Assembly (NCBI RefSeq): GCF_002005465.1
Contig: NZ_CP014691.1
Span: forward strand, 1,116,001-1,180,000
From: Neoasaia chiangmaiensis
GTDB lineage: Bacteria; Pseudomonadota; Alphaproteobacteria; Acetobacterales; Acetobacteraceae
Reading direction: 5' to 3'
Length of the DNA stretch: 64,000 nucleotides
Part shown: one piece after another, positions 1 through 7,550 of the stretch
How the letters are laid out: each line of letters opens with the position of its first letter
Numbering within the stretch: position 1 is the stretch's first letter
Notes under the pieces: model-generated
Databases searched by the model: none
What the model was told of the DNA's origin: nothing
The model's input: only the letters and a program-made list of their open reading frames with translations
Position numbers and translations under genes: made by a program

Positions 1-466
1 ACAGACCGTAAATCGCGAACACGCCCAGCGGCACGACGATATTATGCGCGAAAACAATGGCATTGCGCACCAGCACACGCACGGCCTGCAATGCATAGGG
101 GAGACGAATGGCCCGAATGCTGCGCTCGGCATCCGTGTAGCATGTGCAGGATTCCTGAAGGATCCCCGCCAGCCCGACCTGCCAAAGCGTGAGGGAAAGC
201 GACAGGAACGGCAAATATTCGCGCAGGACGACATGGAAAAGGCGCGCATAGATCACACCCATCGATCCCAGCATGATGACGGAGGACAGCGTCAGCCAGA
301 ATGGCCCCAGGACGGAGCCGCGGTAGCGTAGCTTGATGTCGAGCCAGCCGAGTGAGACCGCCAGTCGCCAAAGGCCCACCGTCTCGCGCAGATCGGCGAG
401 CGCGGCGCGTGCCGACGTCGAACCGCGCGACGGCGAATGCCCTGTGACTGACAAACCGGAATCCAT
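1..466 (-). CDS. ABC-2 type polysaccharide/O-antigen export permease, N-terminal part (cut by window edge)
   Basis: The minus-strand frame starting at the ATG at 464-466 gives 155 residues before the left edge. After a polar 35-residue head comes LGWLDIKLRYRGSVLGPFW (about 39-57), the typical cytoplasmic entry and first membrane helix of ABC-2 permeases that export O-antigen or capsular polysaccharide (KpsM/Wzm/RfbA type). Further hydrophobic stretches follow at about 85-102 and 132-153. The family is usually about 260-280 residues, so slightly more than half is visible. The ATP-binding partner would be expected outside the window. It is divergent from the SLT lipoprotein at 664, with a shared 197-bp intergenic region. 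The family call is good; the substrate is inference. Confidence 0.8.
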   Translation of the reverse strand, partial: MDSGLSVTGHSPSRGSTSARAALADLRETVGLWRLAVSLGWLDIKLRYRGSVLGPFWLTLSSVIMLGSMGVIYARLFHVVLREYLPFLSLSLTLWQVGLAGILQESCTCYTDAERSIRAIRLPYALQAVRVLVRNAIVFAHNIVVPLGVFAIYGL

Positions 467-663
467 CACGACCGCCTAGCCGATCGATCACGCGCCGACA
501 ACCGCATCCAGCGCCTGTCGGTAACGCAGATGCGACCTTGCAAGGAAAAATCGTACCCTTTAAATGATTTGGCGAGGTTTTTTGCCCTGCTATCCTGCTT
601 TTCGCCGCAATCTCCGTCCATTGCTCCCCGCTTCGGATTTCTACGCTTCAGGTGATCGACGCC

Positions 664-2136
664 ATGCCACGTTCCCGCGCTGCCCGAGCTTCCACATCAC
701 GCCCGAGCAAGCCGATGCGTCATGACAAAGGCCGTTTCCCCGCCATCGGGCGCGCCGTGTTGGCAATGGGCGCGGCAGGTGGCCTCGCAGCCTGCGCCAC
801 GACGCAAGGGTCCAGTCCGCAGGTTCCCGTCGTGCAGGAAGCCGCCAGCTATCGGGCTCACGCGAAGAACTACTATGCCCCGCCGGGCTCGAGCAGCGAT
901 CCCTGGGGACCGTATATCGAGGAAGCCTCGCAACGTTTCGATGTGCCCGGCACATGGATCCGCGCCGTGATGATGCAGGAATCCGGCGGCCGTCTCTTCG
1001 ACAAAAACGGGCAGTTCGTCACCTCGATCCCCGGCGCCATGGGCCTGATGCAGCTCATGCCGCCCGCCTATGACGACATGCGCGCGCAATACGGTCTGGG
1101 CGACGATCCCTACGATCCGCACGACAATATCCTGGCCGGCACCGCCTATATCCGTCAGATGTACGACATCTACGGTTCGCCCGGCTTTCTGGCCGCCTAT
1201 AATGACGGCCCCGGCAATCTGGACGCCTATCTGCGTCGCGGCCGGCCGTTGCCGCGCGAGACGCGCCGCTATGTCGCCTCGATCGGCCCGCAACTGGTCG
1301 GCTCGTGGCCCAGCAATCGCTCGCAGGCCGATCTGATGGTCGCATCGCACGATCCGAACGCGCCCGATCCGGTCATGGTCGCCCAGAACACCGCCGAAGC
1401 AACCGCGGTGCGCGCCGCATGGCGCCAGCACGATCGAAGCGAACCATCGTCGGATGATAACGACGACCAGCCCGTGCAGGTCGCCGAAGCGCCGGCAACC
1501 GCTGCGACGCCGGCCCCGGCCTATACGCGCAACTGGAACGCCGCTTCTTCCGGCGGCGCGCAGTCGTCCTCGGTCAGCGCTGCCTGGGCGGCACGCGGGA
1601 TCAGCGCGCCAAAACCGGCACCTGCGTCGTCCCCCATCCAGATGGCCAGCGCGCAACCGTCGGCCAGCCCGTCTCCCACCAGCGTATCGCAGGCCTGGGC
1701 CAGCCGCACGGTCGCCGAACCGATCCCGGCGGCACCGACCCTGAGCGCGCAGCCTGTCTTGGCCCGCGTAACGCAGCCGCCATCCGCGACGCTACCGGCG
1801 CAGCACCGCATGTCTTTCCACCTCATTACCCCGGCCATGGCGGAGCCGTTGCCGACGGTGCAGCGCGCAACCCCCGTCCTGCCGCATAACTGGTCGATCC
1901 AGGTCGGTGCCTACAAATCCGCCGCTCTGGCACAAAGCGCGGTCAGCCAGGCCCACAGCCATGCCCAGATGCAACTCGCGAGCGCCCGGACATTCGTCGC
2001 GCCGGTCGATGCCGGGCATGCACATCTGTATCGCGCGCGGCTGACCGGTCTGTCGCATGACGACGCCATTGCGGCCTGCCGCCGTCTCGGTGGACATACC
2101 GCTCCCTGCGTCGTCGTCTCGCCGACAGGTTTCTAA
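664..2136 (+). CDS. Lytic transglycosylase lipoprotein with C-terminal SPOR domain
   Basis: A predicted 490-residue outer-membrane lipoprotein that should cleave peptidoglycan glycan strands. The lipobox GGLAAC lies near residue 40 behind a basic head. An SLT (goose-lysozyme-like) domain follows: the catalytic Glu sits in MMQESGGR, then GAMGLMQLMP and FLAAYNDGPGN, the family's conserved blocks. A long Ala/Pro/Ser-rich linker (about residues 235-390) leads to a SPOR domain (WSIQVGAY through the C-terminus), which in known proteins binds denuded glycans at division sites. The ATG at 664 is preferred because AGGTGA at 650-655 fits a ribosome site; a GTG at 652 and an ATG at 715 are alternatives. 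It stands alone, upstream of the peroxiredoxin gene. Confidence 0.88.
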   Translation: MPRSRAARASTSRPSKPMRHDKGRFPAIGRAVLAMGAAGGLAACATTQGSSPQVPVVQEAASYRAHAKNYYAPPGSSSDPWGPYIEEASQRFDVPGTWIRAVMMQESGGRLFDKNGQFVTSIPGAMGLMQLMPPAYDDMRAQYGLGDDPYDPHDNILAGTAYIRQMYDIYGSPGFLAAYNDGPGNLDAYLRRGRPLPRETRRYVASIGPQLVGSWPSNRSQADLMVASHDPNAPDPVMVAQNTAEATAVRAAWRQHDRSEPSSDDNDDQPVQVAEAPATAATPAPAYTRNWNAASSGGAQSSSVSAAWAARGISAPKPAPASSPIQMASAQPSASPSPTSVSQAWASRTVAEPIPAAPTLSAQPVLARVTQPPSATLPAQHRMSFHLITPAMAEPLPTVQRATPVLPHNWSIQVGAYKSAALAQSAVSQAHSHAQMQLASARTFVAPVDAGHAHLYRARLTGLSHDDAIAACRRLGGHTAPCVVVSPTGF

Positions 2137-2169
2137 CCGCATTTTCTTCCTGCCTTGAAAGGCTGCCCA

Positions 2170-2730
2170 ATGTCCCGTCGTCAATGGTTTGCCGTCTGCC
2201 TGATTGGCGAGTTGGTCGGCACATACTTCGCCATAACGCCGGCTCACGCCGCGCTTTCCGTCGGTGCGAAAGCACCGGATTTCTCGGCCCAGGCCAGCCA
2301 GGGCGGCAAGGAGTTCGCCTACACGCTGGCCTCGGCACTGAAGCAGGGCCCGGTCGTCCTGTATTTCTACCCGGCGGCTTTCACCAAGGGCTGCACGATC
2401 GAGGCCCATGACTTCGCGGAAGCCATTCCCGACTTCAAAGCTCAGGGCGCCAGCGTCATCGGCGTCTCGATGGACCCGATCGCGAAGCTCGACAAATTCT
2501 CCGTCAGCGAATGCCGCAGCGCCTTCCCGGTCGCAGCGGACCCGGAAGGCCACATCACGAAAGCCTATGACGCCAAGATGCCGATCATGGCCATGGCCAA
2601 GCGCGTGTCCTACGTCATCGCGCCCGATGGCCATGTGGCGATGAGCTACAGTGCGATGTCGCCGGACGAACACGTCGCGCGCGCCATGGCAGCCGTCAGG
2701 GACCTGAAAGCGCATGCCTCGACCCCGTGA
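2170..2730 (+). CDS. Secreted peroxiredoxin (AhpC/TSA, Bcp-like)
   Basis: A thioredoxin-fold peroxidase of 186 residues that should reduce peroxides in the periplasm. A signal peptide ends at ITPAHA/ALS (about residue 27). VGAKAPDFSAQ is the usual peroxiredoxin N-terminal strand. FTKGCTIEAHDF holds the peroxidatic Cys (about residue 75), with the Thr and Glu that follow it in Bcp-type enzymes; the more common Pro-Gly before Cys is Lys-Gly here. A second Cys (about 115, SVSECRSAFPV) could resolve. The ATG at 2170 is preferred over a TTG at 2155 because GAAAGG at 2157-2162 is a good ribosome site. Its stop overlaps the GTG of the DUF1643 gene, so the two are probably co-translated. Confidence 0.85.
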   Translation: MSRRQWFAVCLIGELVGTYFAITPAHAALSVGAKAPDFSAQASQGGKEFAYTLASALKQGPVVLYFYPAAFTKGCTIEAHDFAEAIPDFKAQGASVIGVSMDPIAKLDKFSVSECRSAFPVAADPEGHITKAYDAKMPIMAMAKRVSYVIAPDGHVAMSYSAMSPDEHVARAMAAVRDLKAHASTP

Positions 2731-3296
2731 AAACCGTCAGTTCCGAACAGGGTCATAACGTTGGCGACGCGCGGCCGTTGAGGCTTCGCGATGATGTCGT
2801 CAGCACTGCCGTCTATGACGGGCCGGGCGATTGCTACCGCTACAGGCTGCATCGGGTCTGGGACGCCGCCAGACCGTCCATACTGTGGCTGATGATGAAC
2901 CCTTCCGTCGCCACGGAAGTGGGAGACGACCGCACTGTCGCAAAATGCCAGCGCTATGCGCGCGCCTGGGGCTATGGCGGTATTTTCGTCGGCAATACCT
3001 TCGCCTATCGCTGCACCGATCAGAAACGCCTGCTGGAAGTGCCGGATCCGATCGGCCCGGGCAATGATGCCGCCCTGCTGGACATGGCACGCGATGCCGC
3101 GATGACCATCCTCGCCTATGGCGCACCGCATCATAAATCATTGCGCGCACGCGGCACCGAGGTCGCGCACATGCTGGCCGCTTCCGGTATCCCGTTGCAT
3201 GCGATGCGCATCAGCCGCTCCGGTCGACCGGAGCACCCGCTTTATCTTCCCGGCGCGCTCCAGCCCCGGATATTCGACATCGACGCACCTGTCTGA
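2727..3296 (+). CDS. DUF1643 family protein
   Basis: A 189-residue protein matching the DUF1643 family by its core blocks: YRYRLHRVW, LWLMMNPSVA, DDRTVAKCQRYA, GGIFVGNTFAYR, and the C-terminal HPLYLP. The function of this family is not established. No signal peptide or membrane segment is visible, so it is probably cytoplasmic. The GTG start overlaps the peroxiredoxin stop by four bases (GTGA), suggesting translational coupling; I see no better in-frame ATG. The pairing of a secreted peroxidase with DUF1643 is not one I know, so it gives no functional hint beyond co-expression. Confidence 0.82.
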   Translation: MKTVSSEQGHNVGDARPLRLRDDVVSTAVYDGPGDCYRYRLHRVWDAARPSILWLMMNPSVATEVGDDRTVAKCQRYARAWGYGGIFVGNTFAYRCTDQKRLLEVPDPIGPGNDAALLDMARDAAMTILAYGAPHHKSLRARGTEVAHMLAASGIPLHAMRISRSGRPEHPLYLPGALQPRIFDIDAPV

Positions 3297-3328
3297 CGCC
3301 ACGCCCCGAGAGACGTGGCGCAGCGTTG

Positions 3329-3979
3329 TCAGTCGTTGTTCTTCGGTGCGGTTTCCGTGATCTGATAGGTCAGCACGACATGATTGTCATGATTCGGTTG
3401 GGTGGCTACCGGCTGGATCTGACTGCCGATATTGTGCTTTTTGTAGACCGCCTGCATCGCTGTCTCATCAGCCGTCACCGCCTCAGTGGAGATCGGTGAA
3501 CCCGGCCGCAGCTTTGTGGCCGCCTGCAACTCCGGCGTCGGCACCTTGCTGTTACCGACGAAATTGATCTGGTCGACCACAAGAGCCGCAGCCGCCGGCG
3601 CCGCATTCGGTGCCATCTCCTGAATGGTGACATAGAGCTGGATGGTCTTCCCGACGAATCTTTCGCGTTCGCCGAACTTCGCTCCGACATTCTTGTCCTT
3701 GTAGAGCGCCATGACCTGCTGAATGCCAGCATCCAGCTGATTGCGCGTCACCGTATCGCCGACGTGATAGGGCAGCGCCGCCATGATGGCATCCGTGGAA
3801 ATCTGCTGATTGCCGGATACCTTGAGAACCTTCAGCGTCAGCGGCGTATCCGCCGCCGGCGCCGCCGCAGCGGCATGTGCCCGCGTCAGCACAGTTTCCG
3901 TCACGACAGAACCGGACAGGCAACCAACAGCCAATGCGACCGTCATGAGGCGACGGGAAAAGAAAGGGAAACGAGCCAA
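3329..3979 (-). CDS. Secreted protein of two POTRA-like domains, no barrel
   Basis: About 216 residues. A signal peptide with a basic head and hydrophobic core ends at AHA/AAAAP. Two repeats then follow. The first is LKVLKVSGNQQIST with GDTVTRNQLDAGIQQ and closes on LYVTIQE. The second is VDQINFVGNSKVPT with GSPISTEAVTADE and closes on LTYQITE. Both show the POTRA signature (strand-VxGN-helix, a Gly-polar turn, helix, and a final strand ending in xE) found in BamA, TamA and FhaC. No 16-strand barrel follows, so this is a stand-alone periplasmic POTRA protein. I chose the TTG at 3977-3979 because GGAGA precedes it at good distance; an ATG at 3944-3946 is the alternative. Function unknown; divergent from the porin at 4305. 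Confidence 0.7.
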   Translation of the reverse strand: MARFPFFSRRLMTVALAVGCLSGSVVTETVLTRAHAAAAAPAADTPLTLKVLKVSGNQQISTDAIMAALPYHVGDTVTRNQLDAGIQQVMALYKDKNVGAKFGERERFVGKTIQLYVTIQEMAPNAAPAAAALVVDQINFVGNSKVPTPELQAATKLRPGSPISTEAVTADETAMQAVYKKHNIGSQIQPVATQPNHDNHVVLTYQITETAPKNND

Positions 3980-4304
3980 GAAACGATCTCCAGCCGAAAA
4001 AGTCCGACACCAGTTTCGTTTATCTGTGTGCCGATAACCAACGCCACGCATTCCGCACGTTTTTCCAAAAAATTTCAACAACCGTTCCGCTCGCCTATTC
4101 AACTTCGTGGCTATTGACCCGGCGAGACGACCGGCTTCCTGCGCAATGCATCTCACGCATAATTATTTTGTCATTACTTATCAATCTGGATACCGCAAGA
4201 ATAGAAAAAAATTAATACAGACTCATTTTATCTTCTGCGATATTTGACTTATACAGGATGTTTCCGCAGAACGCGCCTTCCTTCAGATAACGACGAGAGA
4301 AATA
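3980..4304. other. Divergent intergenic region, AT-rich, no gene seen
   Basis: About 325 bp between the POTRA protein and the first OprB porin. It is clearly richer in A/T than its surroundings (about 4150-4260) and should hold both promoters. ATATTTGACTTATAC at about 4240-4254 resembles the sequence upstream of the second porin (7471-7485) but has only the TTGA half of the FNR/FixK-like dyad seen there. I see no RNA gene or small coding frame with a convincing ribosome site. Confidence 0.5.
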
Positions 4305-5840
4305 TTGTCTATCGCCGCCGACCGCCTTTCGACCAGCCAAATCCGGAGAAATGTTTCGGGAATCTCGCTCAGGAAGGGCTTGCTTCTGTGCAGCATCGCG
4401 ATGTCATTCGGATTACCCGCCGCAGCTGTCGCGCAGACATCCGGAGGCGGCGCAACACCCACGACAGGCGCTGGCGCCGGCTCAAGTGCAGCCAGTGGCA
4501 ATAGTGCAAGCGCACCGGGCCTGAGCAAATCGACGCAGACACAGACGGCATCCATCGAGGATCCAGGGCCGTTCTTCGCCGCGCCGATGGGTGCGACACA
4601 TTTCTTCGGCGACTGGGGCGGCATTCAGCCATGGTTGCAGAAGCACGGCATTCATCTGCTGGCCGCCATCAACGAGGAATTCGCCGGCAATGTCACCGGC
4701 GGCAAGGAACGCGCCTATTCCGACGCAGGACAGGTCGGCGCGGAACTGGATATCGACTGGGGCATGCTGGCCGGCATCAGGAATTTCTGGACGCATATGC
4801 TGGTCGTGAACGGCCACGGCCAGAATGTCAGCCGCAATTTCGGCGATTCCATCGCCGGCGTGCAGGAAATCTACGGCGCTCGCGGTAACGTGGTCGCCCA
4901 TCTCGTGTCGATGTATGGCGAATATGCCTTCTTCCACAACCGCATCGACATCAGCGCCGGGGACATTCCGGTCGGCAGTTTCTTTGCCGCGTCCCCCCTG
5001 TTCTGCGATTTCATGAACGTCGCCATCTGCGGCAACCCCGCGCCCAACAAATACACACCGGGCAACCGCGACTGGCCGTCCGGCAATATCGGCGCCGTCA
5101 TCCGTGTCATGCCCACTGCCCACACCTACATCATGGGCGGCCTCTTCGCCGTCAGCCCACATGCCTATAACGGCGGCATCTCCGGTTGGTCACTCGGTCA
5201 GGACGGGCTGGGAAAACTCTCGACGCCGGTCGAAATCGGCTGGATGCCGACCTTCGGCAAGAAGAAGCTCGTCGGCCATTACAAGCTGGGCTATTCGTAC
5301 GACAACTCGCAATACGACAACCTCTATGAAGACAAGAACGGCGAGTCCTATCAGGCAACCGGGCTGCCCGCGCGAAAGCAGGCCGGGATGAACAGCACCT
5401 GGATCATCTTGGACCAGATGCTGATCCGCAATGGCGCGGGCCAGACGAACGGCCTGATCGCCTTCGCCGGCGCCATGTATACGGACGGCAAGACCGTCGC
5501 CATGCGCGATCATGAATGGGCTGGCTTCGTCGAGAGCGGTCAGCCATGGGGACGCCCGCTGGATACGATCGGCGTTATGTATCAGCATTTCGACATGAGT
5601 CATACTGTCGCGTTGCAACAGGAAGCATCGCAGGCGCTTGGCGTGCCCTATATCTCCAATCAATGGGGCAACGTTTACGGCGTGCAATCGCACGAAAACA
5701 CATACGAACTGTTCTATAGCGCCCATGTCGCGCGGGCGATGGCGATCCAGCCGGATTTTCAATACATCCAGCGGCCCGGCGCCACGACGACATTCAAGGA
5801 TGCCGCCGTTCTGGGCGTCCAGTTCACAGTCGTGCTCTAG
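4305..5840 (+). CDS. OprB family carbohydrate-selective porin (paralogue 1)
   Basis: An outer-membrane beta-barrel of 511 residues that should pass sugars into the periplasm, feeding the oxidative sugar metabolism typical of acetic acid bacteria. A signal peptide ends at AAAVAQ/TSG, followed by a Gly/Ser/Thr-rich linker. The OprB entry block FFGDWGGIQPWLQKHGI starts near residue 100, with AGVQEIYGARGN and the C-terminal strand VLGVQFTVVL. FCDFMNVAICGNP contains a Cys pair that recurs in the two paralogues in this window (5880 and 56458). TTG at 4305 is the only start giving the full signal peptide; GAGAGAAA lies just upstream. It converges on paralogue 2 and shares the hairpin at 5846-5871. 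Confidence 0.9.
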   Translation: MSIAADRLSTSQIRRNVSGISLRKGLLLCSIAMSFGLPAAAVAQTSGGGATPTTGAGAGSSAASGNSASAPGLSKSTQTQTASIEDPGPFFAAPMGATHFFGDWGGIQPWLQKHGIHLLAAINEEFAGNVTGGKERAYSDAGQVGAELDIDWGMLAGIRNFWTHMLVVNGHGQNVSRNFGDSIAGVQEIYGARGNVVAHLVSMYGEYAFFHNRIDISAGDIPVGSFFAASPLFCDFMNVAICGNPAPNKYTPGNRDWPSGNIGAVIRVMPTAHTYIMGGLFAVSPHAYNGGISGWSLGQDGLGKLSTPVEIGWMPTFGKKKLVGHYKLGYSYDNSQYDNLYEDKNGESYQATGLPARKQAGMNSTWIILDQMLIRNGAGQTNGLIAFAGAMYTDGKTVAMRDHEWAGFVESGQPWGRPLDTIGVMYQHFDMSHTVALQQEASQALGVPYISNQWGNVYGVQSHENTYELFYSAHVARAMAIQPDFQYIQRPGATTTFKDAAVLGVQFTVVL

Positions 5841-5845
5841 AAAAA

Positions 5846-5871
5846 GAGGCGGTCCTTTCCAGGACCGCCTC
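5846..5871. terminator. Shared hairpin between convergent porin genes
   Basis: A perfect 11-bp inverted repeat (GAGGCGGTCCT / AGGACCGCCTC) with a TTCC loop sits between the two convergent porin stops. The A-run at 5841-5845 becomes a T-run only for minus-strand transcripts, so it is a canonical intrinsic terminator for the gene at 5880-7421. On the plus strand it is a hairpin without a U-tract. Confidence 0.85.
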
Positions 5872-5879
5872 AGTCGAAA

Positions 5880-7421
5880 TCAGAACGTCACACCCGTTTC
5901 GAGATCGAGCAGCAACGCGTTCTTGTAACGGTTGGTCCCCCCAGGATGCCAGATATACTGCACGCCGGGGCGGATCGTCAGCCATGGCGATGGACGCCAT
6001 CCATAGTTAATCTCGCCCGCATGCTCACCACTCGGCTTCAGCAAACCGGGATAGCCCGCACCTTGTAGCGCACCCACGTAGTTCGTCAGCTTCGGATTGA
6101 GGAAGTTGAACTTGCCGCCGATACTGAATGTGTCATTCGGCCGGCTCGGGAAAGTTCCCTTCCGCACAACGCCCCATGTCACGAAATAAGGTGAGATGGC
6201 TGTGCGTGGATCGCCCCAGATGAATGACATGAACGCAACGGTCGAGCGATTGGGATCCTTCGCGTCGCGCTGCAACATCTGGTCACCCTCGAACCAGCCG
6301 CCGTAACGCCCTCGAATCTTCTCGATCGGCAAATTACCGAGATCGACATGCGCCGTCTCGAAACCAGCCAGTTGGCCAAACACATTATTGACCTCGGACG
6401 TATCCCAGTAACCGCCAATCTTGAAGTTCGTCGGCAGTTTTCCCTCGGTATCCGTACCGCCGAGATGCCAGCCGATCTGGAACGGCAGATAGACGCCCGT
6501 GGTGTGATGCAGGCCAAGCTTCCAGGCATAACCGGTATTGGAAATCGTCGGATCGACATTATAGATGCCTGCGGACACCAGCATCCTGTCGTTACCGAAC
6601 GGGAACAGCTTGATGAACGCGCCCGGATGCGCTGTCGGATAATAACCGTAGCCTGCGTTACTTGCCAAAGCCTGCGGCATACCGCAGATCGCATTGGATT
6701 CGAACTGGCAATACAGGTTCATGCCCCAGTGCATGGTCGATTGCGCGAAATCGTTTTCGGTGTTGATCCAGCCGATTTCGCTATCGACATAACGACCGAA
6801 CTGCTTTTCCAGCGACAGCCGCGTGAAGCGGATCGTCTCGCCGGAGCCATAGATTTCCTGCGGACTGTTCAGCGCCGGCAACTGCCGCGCGATGCCCGCC
6901 CCCGCGCGCTCCGTCAACAGGACGTGGAAGACGCCGATGTCGTGCCCGGTCAACTGCGCGAAGTTGATATCCGCGCCGATCCCGACCTCATGCGCATAAC
7001 GGACGGTCTTCCCTCGTCCACCCACCGGATTACCCGCCGAATCCTGCAGATAATGTCCCTGCAGCGCGATACCCATGTTCTGAAGACGCGTGCGCAGGCC
7101 GCCCCAATCGCCCGTCATCGTGCCCTGCTTGAGCCAGTCGGTGAAGCTGGCGGGGAAAAACGGCTCCGGCGGCGGCGGTGGCGGCGGGGCCTTGGGTTCG
7201 CCGAGGCTCACCGGCGAGCGGTCATAGGGATCACCGAACTGCATCGGCGGGTTCTTCGGCGTGGCGTTGGTCGGTTCTGCTTGGCCGGTAGCCTGTTCCC
7301 GCGTTGGCGTTGGAGCCAGATTCTCCGTCGGGCTGACAGCCTGCGCCCAGGATTGCGCAACAGGCAGAAGCCCCGTGGTCGCCAAGACAAAACCTAGTCG
7401 GAACAAGCGTTTCCGCATCAA
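5880..7421 (-). CDS. OprB family carbohydrate-selective porin (paralogue 2)
   Basis: A 513-residue OprB-type outer-membrane porin. The signal peptide ends at QSWA/QAV. A long Pro/Thr/Gln-rich linker with seven consecutive prolines (APPPPPPPEPFFP, about residues 77-89) precedes the barrel. The OprB blocks are TGDWGGLRTRLQNMGIAL, SPQEIYGSGE and the last strand LLLDLETGVTF. The Cys pair YCQFESNAICGMP matches the paralogues. The linker may let the N-terminus reach through the periplasm, as suggested for other porins with proline-rich heads; that is inference. The upstream region carries a TTGA-N6-TCAA dyad (7476-7489), so oxygen-responsive control is possible. Confidence 0.9.
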   Translation of the reverse strand: MMRKRLFRLGFVLATTGLLPVAQSWAQAVSPTENLAPTPTREQATGQAEPTNATPKNPPMQFGDPYDRSPVSLGEPKAPPPPPPPEPFFPASFTDWLKQGTMTGDWGGLRTRLQNMGIALQGHYLQDSAGNPVGGRGKTVRYAHEVGIGADINFAQLTGHDIGVFHVLLTERAGAGIARQLPALNSPQEIYGSGETIRFTRLSLEKQFGRYVDSEIGWINTENDFAQSTMHWGMNLYCQFESNAICGMPQALASNAGYGYYPTAHPGAFIKLFPFGNDRMLVSAGIYNVDPTISNTGYAWKLGLHHTTGVYLPFQIGWHLGGTDTEGKLPTNFKIGGYWDTSEVNNVFGQLAGFETAHVDLGNLPIEKIRGRYGGWFEGDQMLQRDAKDPNRSTVAFMSFIWGDPRTAISPYFVTWGVVRKGTFPSRPNDTFSIGGKFNFLNPKLTNYVGALQGAGYPGLLKPSGEHAGEINYGWRPSPWLTIRPGVQYIWHPGGTNRYKNALLLDLETGVTF

Positions 7422-7475
7422 ATCATTGTCTCCTCACCGGATGCAACACGCGGGAGACGCGCCGACCCGCAATAT

Positions 7476-7489
7476 TTGACATAAATCAA
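7476..7489 (-). promoter_or_regulatory. Candidate FNR/FixK-type operator upstream of porin paralogue 2
   Basis: TTGACATAAATCAA is a near-perfect match to the FNR/FixK/Anr consensus (TTGAT-N4-ATCAA), with the outer TTGA/TCAA fully symmetrical. It lies 55 bp upstream of the porin ATG at 7421. No regulator gene is adjacent. Motif match only; binding not shown. Confidence 0.4.
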
Positions 7490-7550
7490 ATCACGGCACG
7501 GTTAATGACCAGATATTAATTCAAGTCAACGACGAAACGACCCGCCGCCG

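Noticed and set aside
42-491. 149-codon minus-strand frame at the left edge
   Set aside because: It is shifted by one frame from the ABC-2 permease; its translation is Arg/His/Ala-rich without membrane helices, whereas the chosen frame gives a clear permease.
1792-2715. 307-codon minus-strand frame across the SLT and peroxiredoxin genes
   Set aside because: It spans two well-supported genes on the other strand and has no protein-like pattern.
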